A stretch of 38,108 nucleotides of DNA from Zoogloea sp. (GTDB lineage: Bacteria > Pseudomonadota > Gammaproteobacteria > Burkholderiales > Rhodocyclaceae), in the NCBI RefSeq assembly GCF_030157465.1, contig NZ_JAOAUU010000133.1, positions 1 through 38,108 of the forward strand. Reading direction: 5' to 3'. The translations under genes and the position numbers were made by a program. Each line of letters starts with the position of its first letter. Position 1 is the first letter of the stretch. Shown one piece after another: positions 30,525 to 38,108 of the stretch. Below the pieces are notes generated by a model. It was not told where the DNA came from, did no database searches, and saw only the letters and a program-made list of their open reading frames with translations.

Positions 30525-32216
30525 TCAGATCACGGCCACGGCGTGGGCGACGGCGATCACCGCCGCGCCGCCGGCCAGGGCCAGCCAGGGCAGGATGCCG
30601 GCGCGGGTGCCGACGCCTGCTTCGTTGCCCAGGTGCATGTCTTCCTGCATCGCGGCGGGGAAGCGGCCCTTGTCGACGATGTAGTGGCGGTAGAAGAACA
30701 CCGGCAGGATCAGTGCCGCGGCGGCCAGGCCGGTGGCCAGGGTGCCGACGCCCCAGATGTCGGCGCCCATGCCCATCAGGCCCAGATTGACGAAGGCCAG
30801 CACGGTGCCGATGCCGATCAGCCAGGTCGGTGCCTTGTAGGGGCGCGGCCAGTGGGGGCGGTCGATGCGGTGGATCCAGGCGGCGTTGAGGTTGAGGAAG
30901 TTGAAGAGGATGTAGCAGACGTTGGAGATGGCCAGCACGAAGACGTAGTCGGACATCAGGAGCAGCAGCAGGTTGAAGCCCAGGTCGGTCCACATCGCCG
31001 CGGTGGGGGCGCCGTTGCCATTCACGTTGGAGAGGTACTTGGGCAGCCAGCCATCCACCGAGGCCTGGTAGAGGGTGCGCGAGGAGCCGGCCATCGAGGT
31101 CATGATCGACAGCACCAGGGCCAGCACCAGCATGGCCATCAGCACGTGTTCGATCAGCGCGCCGCCGCCCAGCATGTGGGCCATGGCCTGGGCTACGCCC
31201 ATGCCGCTGTAGATGTCGGGCGACAGGATGCCGTCGTACACCGCCGGGGTGACCACCGTGCCCGCCGCATCGAGGACGGCCGGGGTGACCATCTGCCCCA
31301 GGCCGAGGCTGCCCTGGAAGGCCAGCGGAACCACCGTGAATACGAAGATGCACAGGAGGCCCGAATACAGGATGGCCTTGAAGGTGTCGGTGCGCGGGTT
31401 GCGGAACTCGCGGGTGTAGCACACCGCCGTCTCGAAGCCGTAGGTGGACCACGCCGCCATGAACAGGCCGCCGGCGATCAGCGTGAAGCCGGCCATGTCC
31501 CAGCTGCCGTCGATCACCGCGCCGCCGGCATCCTTGGCCAGCGGGAAGAGCGGCGTCAGGTTGGCGGTGGGGATGTCACCGGAGAGCAGCGGCCACAGAC
31601 CGATCAGCATCAGCGGGGCGAGGGCGGCGATGCCCAGCACCATCTGCATGCGCGCCGCCTGCAGGATGCCGCGGTGCTGGATCGCGAAGGCCGCCAGCAG
31701 CACCGCGGCGCCGAGCACGAAGGTGGCGTTGATGCGCAGGGCCAGCCCGGCTTTCACGCCGCCAAGCTCGAGCAGGGTGATCTGCCAGGTGTTGATGGCC
31801 GCATCCGGCGCAAACAGGATGGACAGGATGTAGCCCGCCGCCAGCCCCGAGCCGATGGCCAGCACCGGCGACCAGGCCAGCCAGTTGCTCCACACCGACA
31901 GGGGCGCCAGCATCTTGCTGTAACGCACCCAGGCCACCGCGCCATACACCGACGCGCCGCCGGATTTGTGGGGGAACAACCCGGCGATCTCGGCGTACGA
32001 AAAGGACTGCAGGAAGCCGAAGGCGATCGAAATGATCCACACCGCCCACGATGGCTTGCCCACCGTGGCGGCAATGGAGCCGATGGAAAACAGCACCAGT
32101 GCCGGCACGCCACTGGCCACCCAGAAAGCGCCAGCCCAACCAATCTTGCGATGGAGCGTAGCGCTGGCGCCGCCGCTCCCGATGCCGCTCGCGGCATCCA
32201 CTGTCGTCGTGTTCAT
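30525..32216 (-). CDS. APC-superfamily permease, probable methylated-amine uptake
   Basis: A 563-residue polytopic inner-membrane protein with about 12-14 hydrophobic helices. It starts GWAGAFWVASGVPALVLFSIGSIAATVG (helix 1 with the APC GSI signature) and continues with FSYAEIAGLFPHKSGGASVYGAVAWV, GFETAVCYTREFRNPRTDTFKAILYSG and SMAGSSRTLYQASVDGWLPKYLSNVNGNGAPTAAM, all characteristic of amino-acid/polyamine permeases. As the first gene of the right block, it most likely imports the amine substrate (TMAO, dimethylamine or a related amine); that is inference. Start ATG at 32216 has GGGGAGA upstream; the frame reaching 32432 would overlap the divergent porin gene. It is divergent from that porin across 172 bases. 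Confidence 0.85.
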   Translation of the reverse strand: MNTTTVDAASGIGSGGASATLHRKIGWAGAFWVASGVPALVLFSIGSIAATVGKPSWAVWIISIAFGFLQSFSYAEIAGLFPHKSGGASVYGAVAWVRYSKMLAPLSVWSNWLAWSPVLAIGSGLAAGYILSILFAPDAAINTWQITLLELGGVKAGLALRINATFVLGAAVLLAAFAIQHRGILQAARMQMVLGIAALAPLMLIGLWPLLSGDIPTANLTPLFPLAKDAGGAVIDGSWDMAGFTLIAGGLFMAAWSTYGFETAVCYTREFRNPRTDTFKAILYSGLLCIFVFTVVPLAFQGSLGLGQMVTPAVLDAAGTVVTPAVYDGILSPDIYSGMGVAQAMAHMLGGGALIEHVLMAMLVLALVLSIMTSMAGSSRTLYQASVDGWLPKYLSNVNGNGAPTAAMWTDLGFNLLLLLMSDYVFVLAISNVCYILFNFLNLNAAWIHRIDRPHWPRPYKAPTWLIGIGTVLAFVNLGLMGMGADIWGVGTLATGLAAAALILPVFFYRHYIVDKGRFPAAMQEDMHLGNEAGVGTRAGILPWLALAGGAAVIAVAHAVAVI

Positions 32217-32306
32217 CTGCGTTCTCCCCAAGGTCGAAAAACCACACCGCTGACTGCGATATGGCTGCACTGTCCGCCCCGTTGCTGCAGCGAACAATTC
32301 GACTTT

Positions 32307-32340
32307 GGGAGTAGGTCGGAGGGGGAATTGAGGGAGTAGG
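32307..32340. promoter_or_regulatory. Direct repeat GGGAGTAGG in the divergent permease-porin promoter
   Basis: GGGAGTAGG occurs at 32307-32315 and 32332-32340, start to start 25 bp, between the permease (minus) and the porin (plus). The position suits a shared regulator binding site for uptake genes. AGTAG also forms the core of the boxes ahead of the GcvT-led operon when read on that operon's strand. No factor can be named. Confidence 0.35.
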
Positions 32341-32388
32341 CGCGCGAGCGTGAAATGGCACCATCCCAACACCGACAGAGGCAAAACC

Positions 32389-33258
32389 ATGAAACCCGCG
32401 ATGAAATCCGCAGTCCGGAACGCAGTGTGCAACTACGGGGCCGGGCTGCTGCTCGGCTTGCCGGCAATGGCTGCCTTCGCCGAGGATGCCCCGGCTCCGG
32501 CCCCGGAGCTGACCAGCAACATCGGCGTCGTGTCGGAATACGTGTTCCGCGGCATCCGCCAGACCTGGGGCAATCCCGCGTTGCAGGGCGGCTTCGACTA
32601 CGCCCATGCATCGGGCTTCTACGCGGGCGCCTGGATGTCCAACACCAGCGCCAACCTGTATGCCAACGCCACCATCGAGATCGACCTCTACGGCGGCTAC
32701 CGGGGCGCGGTGGGCGATTTAACCTACGACGTGGGGCTGCTCCAGTTTCTTTTTCCGGGGGCCAACTACGACAAGATCACCCCCGCCGGCAGCTACGCCA
32801 GGAAGAGCTACAACTCCACCGAGGTGTATCTCTCCGGCACCTGGCAGTGGCTCAACGTGAAGTACTCCCGCGCCATCACCGACGTGGGCTATTTCGGCTT
32901 CACCAGCAACAACGCCGGGGTGGGCGCCTTCCCGGGCAATCCGTCGTCGGGCGTCAGCGGCGGCGACACCACCGGCTCGTGGTACATCGAGGCCAACGCG
33001 GCCTACGAGTTTCTGCCCACCTGGACGGCCAGCCTCCACGCCGGGCGCCAGACCATCACCAATTCGAAGGGGCTGGATTATTCCGACTACAAGGTGGGCG
33101 TCAGCAAGGCCATGCCCGGCAGCTGGACCCTGGGCCTGGCCTACACCACCACGGTGGGTGCCGATTACTGGAAGAACTATCCCAGCGTCGCCGGCAACGG
33201 AACGACCAAGGACATGAGCGCGGGCACCTGGATCGCCTCGGTGAACCGGACCTTCTGA
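32389..33258 (+). CDS. TorF-family putative outer-membrane porin
   Basis: A 289-residue protein with a signal peptide (about 1-31: basic N-terminus, then YGAGLLLGLPAMAAFA before EDAPAPAPE). It matches the TorF/Gcw_chp beta-barrel family: SNIGVVSEYVFRGIRQTWGNPALQGGFDYAHASGFYAGAWMS, then alternating aromatic strands and a terminal Phe (VNRTF), the outer-membrane assembly signal. It probably provides outer-membrane passage for the amine or N-oxide substrate, as it is divergent from the permease and such proteins occur beside TMAO genes. ATG at 32389 has AGAGG upstream; an earlier in-frame ATG at 32350 would disrupt the signal peptide. Confidence 0.85.
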   Translation: MKPAMKSAVRNAVCNYGAGLLLGLPAMAAFAEDAPAPAPELTSNIGVVSEYVFRGIRQTWGNPALQGGFDYAHASGFYAGAWMSNTSANLYANATIEIDLYGGYRGAVGDLTYDVGLLQFLFPGANYDKITPAGSYARKSYNSTEVYLSGTWQWLNVKYSRAITDVGYFGFTSNNAGVGAFPGNPSSGVSGGDTTGSWYIEANAAYEFLPTWTASLHAGRQTITNSKGLDYSDYKVGVSKAMPGSWTLGLAYTTTVGADYWKNYPSVAGNGTTKDMSAGTWIASVNRTF

Positions 33259-33289
33259 TCTACGCTGTCGAGCTTGCGAAGCCTCTGCG

Positions 33290-33314
33290 CCGGTCCCTGG
33301 AAAGGGGCCGGTTT
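33290..33314 (+). terminator. Possible terminator after the porin gene
   Basis: CCGGTCCC (33290-33297) pairs with GGGGCCGG (33304-33311, one T-G wobble) around TGGAAA, followed by TTTGCGTTT. The T run is short. It lies between the porin and the convergent DUF2894 gene. Confidence 0.4.
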
Positions 33315-33344
33315 GCGTTTCTGCCGGCCCACGCCGGTGTGGCC

Positions 33345-34103
33345 TCAGCCGGGGTTGCTGCGGCCGGTTTTCCGTTTCTTGTCACGCTCGCTGCGAACGA
33401 TGTTCTTTTGCACGGTTTTATTGCTGCTGTCCGCCTGGTCCAGCCATAAAAGGGCGTCCGCGTAGGCCATGAAGCGCCGGAGGTATTCCGGCGAGATGTC
33501 GCGCATCAATTTGAGTGACTGAAGCACCAGCAGGTGGGAATTGAGCGGGCCGGCGTTCTCGGGCGCTTGCGCAAGCGCGCGGGCCAGCTGCTGATCGACC
33601 TTGAGCCTGGACCAGGTGTTTCTGAAATACGCCAGGGCTGTGAGTTCTTCCCGGGGCTTGAGCGCTTCTCCGGCGCCATTTACGGGCACGTTTTGCGGCG
33701 AATGCTGCTGGATATGGGACAGCAGTTCGGCCAGGGGGTGCGCGCGATAGCGGTCTTGCAGGCTGGCGATGAATTGACGCAATTCGCGGAAATTGCCGGC
33801 GCGGTAAATGGCGTCCAGCCGGTCGGCCGCATCCGGAAATTGCGCCACGGTGCAGGCCAGGGTGTCGCCGGCCCGGGTTTGGGTTTGATCGAATCGTGCG
33901 GTGTATTCGTCAAGCGCCGTTGCCAGCCTGCCGTCCAGAACGCGTCTGGCGTCACCCTGCTCGGCGGCCGAGCGTCGGGCCAAGGCCTCGATGAAACGAA
34001 AGCGGACGGGATCGAGGTGGTCTGCGCCACGGGCGCGCAGGGCGTCGATCGTCACGCGGGGATCGACGGCTTCCAGGGCTCCGGGCGTCCCGGATTCACT
34101 CAT
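33345..34103 (-). CDS. DUF2894 protein, last gene of the Zorya-like operon
   Basis: A 252-residue soluble protein recognised as DUF2894: VTIDALRARGADHLDPVRFRFIEALARR near the start, a helical middle, ELTALAYFRNTWSRLKVDQQLARALAQAPENAGPLNSHLLVLQSLKLMRDISPEYLRRFMAYADALLWLDQA, and a basic tail KKRKTGRSNPG. The function is not established. It overlaps the OmpA-like gene by 8 bases, with ATG at 34103; the open frame to 34226 lies inside that gene. If the operon is a type III Zorya system, it would be the ZorG component (from memory of that classification). Confidence 0.8.
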   Translation of the reverse strand: MSESGTPGALEAVDPRVTIDALRARGADHLDPVRFRFIEALARRSAAEQGDARRVLDGRLATALDEYTARFDQTQTRAGDTLACTVAQFPDAADRLDAIYRAGNFRELRQFIASLQDRYRAHPLAELLSHIQQHSPQNVPVNGAGEALKPREELTALAYFRNTWSRLKVDQQLARALAQAPENAGPLNSHLLVLQSLKLMRDISPEYLRRFMAYADALLWLDQADSSNKTVQKNIVRSERDKKRKTGRSNPG

Positions 34104-34740
34104 GGGGGCCTGTGTCCGTCTTGGCCGATTGCGGGACCGGCGCCATTTCCACGCGCCGGTTCTGCGCTCGCCCCTTTTCGTCGGCATTGGAGGCCACCGG
34201 CTGCTCGGGGCCAAAGGCCGCGGCAAATATCGATGCAGCCGGAATGCCTTCGTCGATCATGGCCCGGGTGACCGTCAAGGCGCGCTGGGCTGAAAGCTCC
34301 CAGTTGTCGGCGAATTGCCGGTTGCTGTCCCGCATCGGCCTGTCGTCGGTAAAGCCGCTCACCATCAGCATTTCACCGCGGGCGCCCAGATAGGCGGCCA
34401 GTGGCGGCGCCAGGCTCTTGAGAATCTGCCGGCCCTCGGGCTGGAGCTGGTCGGAGTTGAGGGCAAACAGCACGCTGCCGCTGATGCCGATGCGCCCGTT
34501 GTTCAGCGTGACCCGGCCGGACGCGAGCGGAACCGCCAGGGCTTTTTCCAGGGCCAGGCGCCTGCGCTCTTCAATTTGCCGCTTGTGCACCTCGGCTTCC
34601 AGGCTGGTGGCCAGTTCGAGCTGAACCCCGAGCACGCCGACCAGGATCAGCACGAAGGCCCCCAGAAGGCCGGACATGAGATCGCCGAATACGGCCCATA
34701 CCGGCGTGCTGTGCTCGAGGCCGTCGTCGATGTTTTCCAT
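34096..34740 (-). CDS. OmpA/MotB-like peptidoglycan-binding membrane protein (ZorB-like)
   Basis: A 214-residue protein with one N-terminal transmembrane helix (FGDLMSGLLGAFVLILVGVLGV), which begins with Asp20 in the place of the ion-binding Asp of MotB/ExbD/ZorB. A coiled linker (LEAEVHKRQIEERRRLALEKAL) leads to a C-terminal OmpA_C domain (ISGSVLFALNSDQLQPEGRQIL, VSGFTDDRP, NWELSAQRALTVTRAMIDEGIP, RAQNRRVEM). It would be the stator's peptidoglycan anchor. The ATG at 34740 has GAGG 7 bases away; a GTG at 34746 overlapping the preceding stop is less likely. It sits between the DUF802 and DUF2894 genes. Confidence 0.85.
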   Translation of the reverse strand: MENIDDGLEHSTPVWAVFGDLMSGLLGAFVLILVGVLGVQLELATSLEAEVHKRQIEERRRLALEKALAVPLASGRVTLNNGRIGISGSVLFALNSDQLQPEGRQILKSLAPPLAAYLGARGEMLMVSGFTDDRPMRDSNRQFADNWELSAQRALTVTRAMIDEGIPAASIFAAAFGPEQPVASNADEKGRAQNRRVEMAPVPQSAKTDTGPHE

Positions 34741-34742
34741 CG

Positions 34743-36953
34743 TCACACCTCGCCGGCAAGCGATGCCTGTTTGCTGGAAAGCTGCTGGAGATCTTCGACG
34801 ATCTGCTTTTGCGACAGGATGCTCAAGTCGATGATTTCCCGTGCCTGGGCCACGTAATAAGCGAGCTGATCGTCGCTGCGTGCCATGGATGTGTTGAGCG
34901 AGCCTTCGATGCGCTGCAGCGTCTCCATCAGTTTTTCGTTGGAATCACTGAACAGCTGAACCGCGAAGCCGAATGCCTCGCTCAGGCTCGAGACCTCGAT
35001 GGCGCCGCTGGTGATCCGCGTGGCGACGTCAGTCATTTTTGCGGCTTCGGCCTCGATGCTGGCCTCGAAGCGGGTGCTGCTGCGCTCGAGCAAGGCGGTG
35101 GACGATGCGACGAGGGCGTCGATGGCGCCCCGCTGTTCGGTCGAGGCATGGTTGATGGCGTCGAGCAGGGCGCCCAGTGTTTCCATGATGCGGCTGCGCT
35201 CCTCGAGGAGCACGTTGTCCCGCGCGATGCTGGCGGAGAGTTCCTGGCGCAGCTCGCCGATCACTTCGGCCGCAGCCCGGGGTGCTTCGGCGGCGGTCTG
35301 CATGAGCCTCGATACTTCGTCGATGGTGGTGCTGGCCTGGGCCTGCGCCTGGGTGGTGAGGCTGCGGGCGGTTTCTTCCAGCGTCTGGCACAGGTGTTGT
35401 TGCTGGGCGAGGCTCCGGGCGCCCGCGGCCTGCCATTCCTGGTGCAGCGATGTGCTCGTCGACTCCAGGGCTTGGGCCAGGTTTGCCAGCCGTTGCTGGT
35501 CCGACGCGGCCAGTTCTGCCTGCAAGGCGGCGTGGGATTGATTGACCGTGGCGAGCAGCGCAGCCGACCGCTGGGCAAAGGTCTCGGCGAAGGATTCGAG
35601 GGATTTGTGCAGCTCCCCGGTCAGGTTTTCGCTGCTGCGCGCATGGCTGGCCAGGGCGTCGGTCCAGGTGTCCGCGATGTGTGTTGCGGTTGTGCCGAAG
35701 CGGTTCGAGAGCGCGCCCAGCTGCGTCTCCAGCCTGTCGGCCAGCTTTTCGTGCAGCGCGCTGGTGTCCCGCGCAATGCCGGTGACGGTGCTCGCCAGGT
35801 CTGCCTGCAAGGCTGCGTGGGTCTGGTCCACCGTGGCCACCAGCGCTGCCGAGCGGTGCTCGAAAGTGTCGGCCCAGGTTTGCAGCGTGCCGTTCAGGCC
35901 CGCCGTGAGGGTTTCGCTGGTGTGCGCGTGGCGGTTCAGGGCGTCGGTCCAGGTGTTTGATACCGTGGTGACGGTGGCGCTGAAACGCTCGGAGAGTCCG
36001 TCGAGCTGCGACTGGACCGTGTCGGCCATCTTTGTGTGCAGGGCGCTCGTTTGCTGCGCAATGCCGCTCATCGTGGCTTCGACCACGGGCTGAATCGTTT
36101 CGCCAGCCAGGCGGGCGCTTGCGGTCAGGCTCTCCTTGAGGGACTGGTCGACGGACGACGCCAGGTCGGAGTAAATGCCCTTGGCGTCGCGGTAATGGTT
36201 TTCCTGGTTGGCCAGCAGGCGTTCGCTTAATTGCTGGCTCTGCTGGTCCATCTGCACCATCATCGCCTGCAGTTTATCCACCACATCGGGCAGGGCCCGG
36301 GCTTGAAGCTGCAAGGCCCTGAAAGTTTCCTGGCGTTGATGGACCAGGGAAAAACCGCGCAATACGGTGGCGATCCGGGTGTCCAGCACGTGCGCCGTTT
36401 GCAGGCGTTCGCGACGGCACAGGGCCGAGACGAGGCCCAGCATCGCCGAGGCGGCCACGCCCGCAACCGATGTGCCGAAAGCCACGCCCAATCCCTTTAC
36501 CGGAGCAGCCAGGGAGGCGCGAATGGTTTGAAGGTCGGTGGTGCTTTCCAGGGCGATGACCGCGCCGTTGAGGGTGACCACCATGCCCAGGAAAGTGCCC
36601 AGCATCCCCAGCAGCACCAGCAGCCCCACCAGATAAGGCGTCATTGCCGGGCCGGGCAGGCCGACACGCTCACCCTCGATGCGCAGGCGCACGGCGTTCT
36701 GCAGTGACGGATGCAGCGTGTCGAGCCAGTTGCCGAGATCGGGCAGGTTCTCGGGAATTGCCGCCAGTGCCCTGGCCAGGGTGGATGTGGCCTGGCTGAA
36801 ACGCAGCAGTTCGAGGGCGCCCGCGACATAGACCGTGCCGATGATCGCCGTCATGGTCAGCGCCAGCGGACTGGTGCCGATGTAGCCGACGCCAACCCAC
36901 GACACGGCGATCAAGCCCACGAAAAAAGCCGTCAAAAAAATCGTTCTATTCAT
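34743..36953 (-). CDS. DUF802 MotA/ExbB-like membrane protein with long coiled tail (ZorA-like)
   Basis: A 736-residue protein. Four membrane helices lie in the first 180 residues (about 5-24, 29-50, 106-127, 154-178); the last two (YLVGLLVLLGMLGTFLGMVVTL and GLGVAFGTSVAGVAASAMLGL) match the MotA/TolQ/ExbB proton-channel core. The remaining 550 residues are a long alpha-helical tail with DUF802 repeats, two of them close tandem copies (298-388 and 393-482, offset 95 residues, for example TSALH-K-AD and TWTDAL-H). This is the shape of ZorA, a motor subunit with a cytoplasmic tail. ATG at 36953 overlaps the DUF3348 stop (ATGA); the frame to 37088 is not used. It precedes the MotB-like gene. Confidence 0.85.
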   Translation of the reverse strand: MNRTIFLTAFFVGLIAVSWVGVGYIGTSPLALTMTAIIGTVYVAGALELLRFSQATSTLARALAAIPENLPDLGNWLDTLHPSLQNAVRLRIEGERVGLPGPAMTPYLVGLLVLLGMLGTFLGMVVTLNGAVIALESTTDLQTIRASLAAPVKGLGVAFGTSVAGVAASAMLGLVSALCRRERLQTAHVLDTRIATVLRGFSLVHQRQETFRALQLQARALPDVVDKLQAMMVQMDQQSQQLSERLLANQENHYRDAKGIYSDLASSVDQSLKESLTASARLAGETIQPVVEATMSGIAQQTSALHTKMADTVQSQLDGLSERFSATVTTVSNTWTDALNRHAHTSETLTAGLNGTLQTWADTFEHRSAALVATVDQTHAALQADLASTVTGIARDTSALHEKLADRLETQLGALSNRFGTTATHIADTWTDALASHARSSENLTGELHKSLESFAETFAQRSAALLATVNQSHAALQAELAASDQQRLANLAQALESTSTSLHQEWQAAGARSLAQQQHLCQTLEETARSLTTQAQAQASTTIDEVSRLMQTAAEAPRAAAEVIGELRQELSASIARDNVLLEERSRIMETLGALLDAINHASTEQRGAIDALVASSTALLERSSTRFEASIEAEAAKMTDVATRITSGAIEVSSLSEAFGFAVQLFSDSNEKLMETLQRIEGSLNTSMARSDDQLAYYVAQAREIIDLSILSQKQIVEDLQQLSSKQASLAGEV

Positions 36954-37723
36954 TGCTGATTTGAATCCTGGTTGCCAAGTGCGTCGATCAGCCCCGCGAC
37001 CGGCTGCAGGCGAACGTCCAGTTCTGCCAGCAGCACGGCCTGCATGTCCTTGCAGAATGCCGCCAGCCATCCTCCCGGCTGAAGCCACGCCTCCGGATCG
37101 TCCGGTGTCGCGGTATCAACACGTGCCGTCTTGTGCGCCTGGTGCAGGTGCTCGAAGCGTTTTGCGAGAAGCTGGGGCACGGTTGCCAGCAAGTTGCGCT
37201 CGCGGGGCCCCAGGGCCTGGTCCAGCACACCATCCAGGGCGGCAAGCCGCTTGAGGGCGGGGGAGTGATCTGCCAGTGCGTTGCGCACACTGGCACGCAA
37301 GGGGCCAATGTGCGCGTTCATGTCCCGTTGATGGGCGAGGTAATACCTCTGGAAGGGCAGGAAGTCCGCCGCGTCTTCGTCGGTTGGATGCAGGGACGGG
37401 GCGGGCAGTTTTATTCGTGCCTTGCCTGGGTTGAGGACGCCATCGATACGGATTGAGTCGGCCAGCATGGCACGCACCCGCGCAAATTCCTCGTGCACGG
37501 CAAGGCCCGCCCGCTGGGGGGCTCCGGTTTGCGCATCCGGCACGCTCGCCGCGCGGTCATTAATAACGGAGAAGAGCGATATCGCGTCCGTAAAGTCCAG
37601 CCACTGACCCAGCCTGTCCGCAAAGGATTGCCTCGAATCGGCAACATCAGCGACAGACAGCTCGGCAAGGATGCGAATGAACCCGGAACTATGGAAATTT
37701 GTACGCGGCACCCCTTGCGCCAT
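36950..37723 (-). CDS. DUF3348 protein, first gene of the Zorya-like operon
   Basis: A 257-residue soluble protein with the DUF3348 pattern: FIRILAELSVADVADSRQSFADRLGQWLDFTDAISLFSVI at the N-terminus, FLPFQRYYLAHQRDMNAHIGPLRASVRNALADHSPALKRLAALDGVLDQALGPRERNLLATVPQLLAKRFEHLH in the middle, and WLAAFCKDMQAVLLAELDVRLQPVAGLIDAL near the end. It is helical and has no enzyme motif I recognise. As I recall, the ZorF component of type III Zorya is a DUF3348 protein. It is first in the operon and overlaps DUF802 by four bases. The start at 37723 fits family length; an internal GTG five codons in (after GGCGCAAGGG) is an alternative. Confidence 0.82.
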   Translation of the reverse strand: MAQGVPRTNFHSSGFIRILAELSVADVADSRQSFADRLGQWLDFTDAISLFSVINDRAASVPDAQTGAPQRAGLAVHEEFARVRAMLADSIRIDGVLNPGKARIKLPAPSLHPTDEDAADFLPFQRYYLAHQRDMNAHIGPLRASVRNALADHSPALKRLAALDGVLDQALGPRERNLLATVPQLLAKRFEHLHQAHKTARVDTATPDDPEAWLQPGGWLAAFCKDMQAVLLAELDVRLQPVAGLIDALGNQDSNQQ

Positions 37724-38096
37724 ACCGAAAACCGACGTCCACCAGCCAAAGAGGCGGCAAGGCTACTACAAAGTGGCGGGCAGGTCAGCGTTGCCGGGAA
37801 TCGTGGCGGCGAGGCCGGATTTTCTGAAGCGTATCAATCAATCAAGCGATCGCCTCGACGGGCAGCGGCCCCGGACGGTCATGTCCCGTCAGTCATCGAA
37901 GCACGTGGCTAAGCGCGTTTGCTCGAAATCCTCGCCGGACGGCATTTCATGGCCTCTGCCCGCTCTTGCTTACTATATGAAGAGCTCAGCTGGTGAGCGG
38001 CATGTGGCTGTTGCGTCCGTGTTGCAGCGGTTCTTGCGGAGCAATTCTGTCTGGTGGGTGTAAAGTCCTCCGACCTGCAATCGATGGAGAGCCTTA
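37724..38096. other. Divergent promoter region at right edge
   Basis: About 370 bases between the DUF3348 operon (minus) and a gene that begins at the very end (plus). A plus-strand frame at 37671-38063 overlaps the DUF3348 start antisense and has no recognisable content. A sequence TTGCGG - 17 bases - GGTGTAAAG near 38035-38063 could be a weak promoter for the rightmost gene. The region should also hold the DUF3348 operon promoter, which I could not place. Confidence 0.4.
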
Positions 38097-38108
38097 ATGA
38101 AGAAGCTG
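38097..38108 (+). CDS. Start of a gene cut by the window edge
   Basis: ATGAAGAAGCTG (Met-Lys-Lys-Leu) begins at 38097, with GGAGA 6 bases upstream. Lys-Lys-Leu after Met is a common opening of an exported protein's signal peptide. Only four codons are visible, so nothing can be said about function. Confidence 0.45.

Noticed and set aside
29932-31452. Extending dmmA upstream to 31452
   Set aside because: The extension is antisense-phase sequence inside the permease gene; a strong GAGGAG site supports ATG at 30513.
37671-38063. Plus-strand frame of 130 codons near the right edge
   Set aside because: It overlaps the start of the DUF3348 gene antisense, has no ribosome site or recognisable domain, and its composition is random-like.

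Overview
The window is GC-rich DNA from a proteobacterium, most likely a betaproteobacterium of the Rhodocyclales/Burkholderiales type. This rests on GC-biased codons, the gene families present, GTAG-headed palindromic repeats and the DUF3348-DUF802-OmpA-DUF2894 cluster; no rRNA or other strict marker is present, so the placement is an inference. No tRNA, rRNA, CRISPR array or intact transposase was seen.

The dominant content is a methylated-amine catabolic locus on the minus strand, in two blocks. The right block (32.2 to 23.8 kb, read right to left) encodes an APC permease, the three parts of a dimethylamine monooxygenase (DmmA-like protein, PDR/VanB-type reductase, heme-dependent oxidative N-demethylase), an acyl-CoA-dehydrogenase-fold protein with a flavin reductase, and a DUF1989-GcvT fusion that fits trimethylamine N-oxide demethylase (Tdm). 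A TorF-type porin is divergent to the permease. The left block (15.9 to 2.5 kb) encodes a GcvT-family protein, PurU, the four subunits of an N-methylglutamate dehydrogenase / sarcosine oxidase (SoxB, D, A, G-like), a GmaS-like glutamine synthetase, three glutamate-synthase-like subunits matching N-methylglutamate synthase (MgsA, B, C), then FolD and FolB. Together they spell out TMAO to dimethylamine to methylamine to gamma-glutamylmethylamide to N-methylglutamate to glutamate plus a folate-bound C1 unit, with FolD and PurU taking C1 to formate. Beyond FolB lie a zinc-type alcohol dehydrogenase and a small cupin.

Between the two blocks (16.0 to 23.7 kb) is accessory material: a HigBA toxin-antitoxin pair with a clear palindromic operator; a NarL-type response regulator broken by a frameshift plus an in-frame TAG beside an apparently intact NarX-like kinase; a PAS protein with a degenerate GGDEF domain; and an AT-richer insert with a SMC/AAA-type ATPase overlapping a TOPRIM-like protein, a likely two-gene phage-defence module.

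The right end (33.3 to 37.7 kb) holds a tightly overlapping minus-strand operon DUF3348 - DUF802 (MotA/ExbB-like with a long coiled tail) - OmpA/MotB-like - DUF2894. This has the architecture of a Zorya-type membrane-motor defence system (as I recall, the type III variant zorABFG).

Five copies of a GTAG-headed inverted-repeat element (REP-doublet-like) sit in gaps inside the two amine blocks, with compensatory base changes, and an unrelated repeat family sits between mgsC and folD. The most novel idea is that the acyl-CoA-dehydrogenase-fold protein plus flavin reductase form an amine N-oxygenase feeding Tdm in place of the classical trimethylamine monooxygenase, which is absent here.
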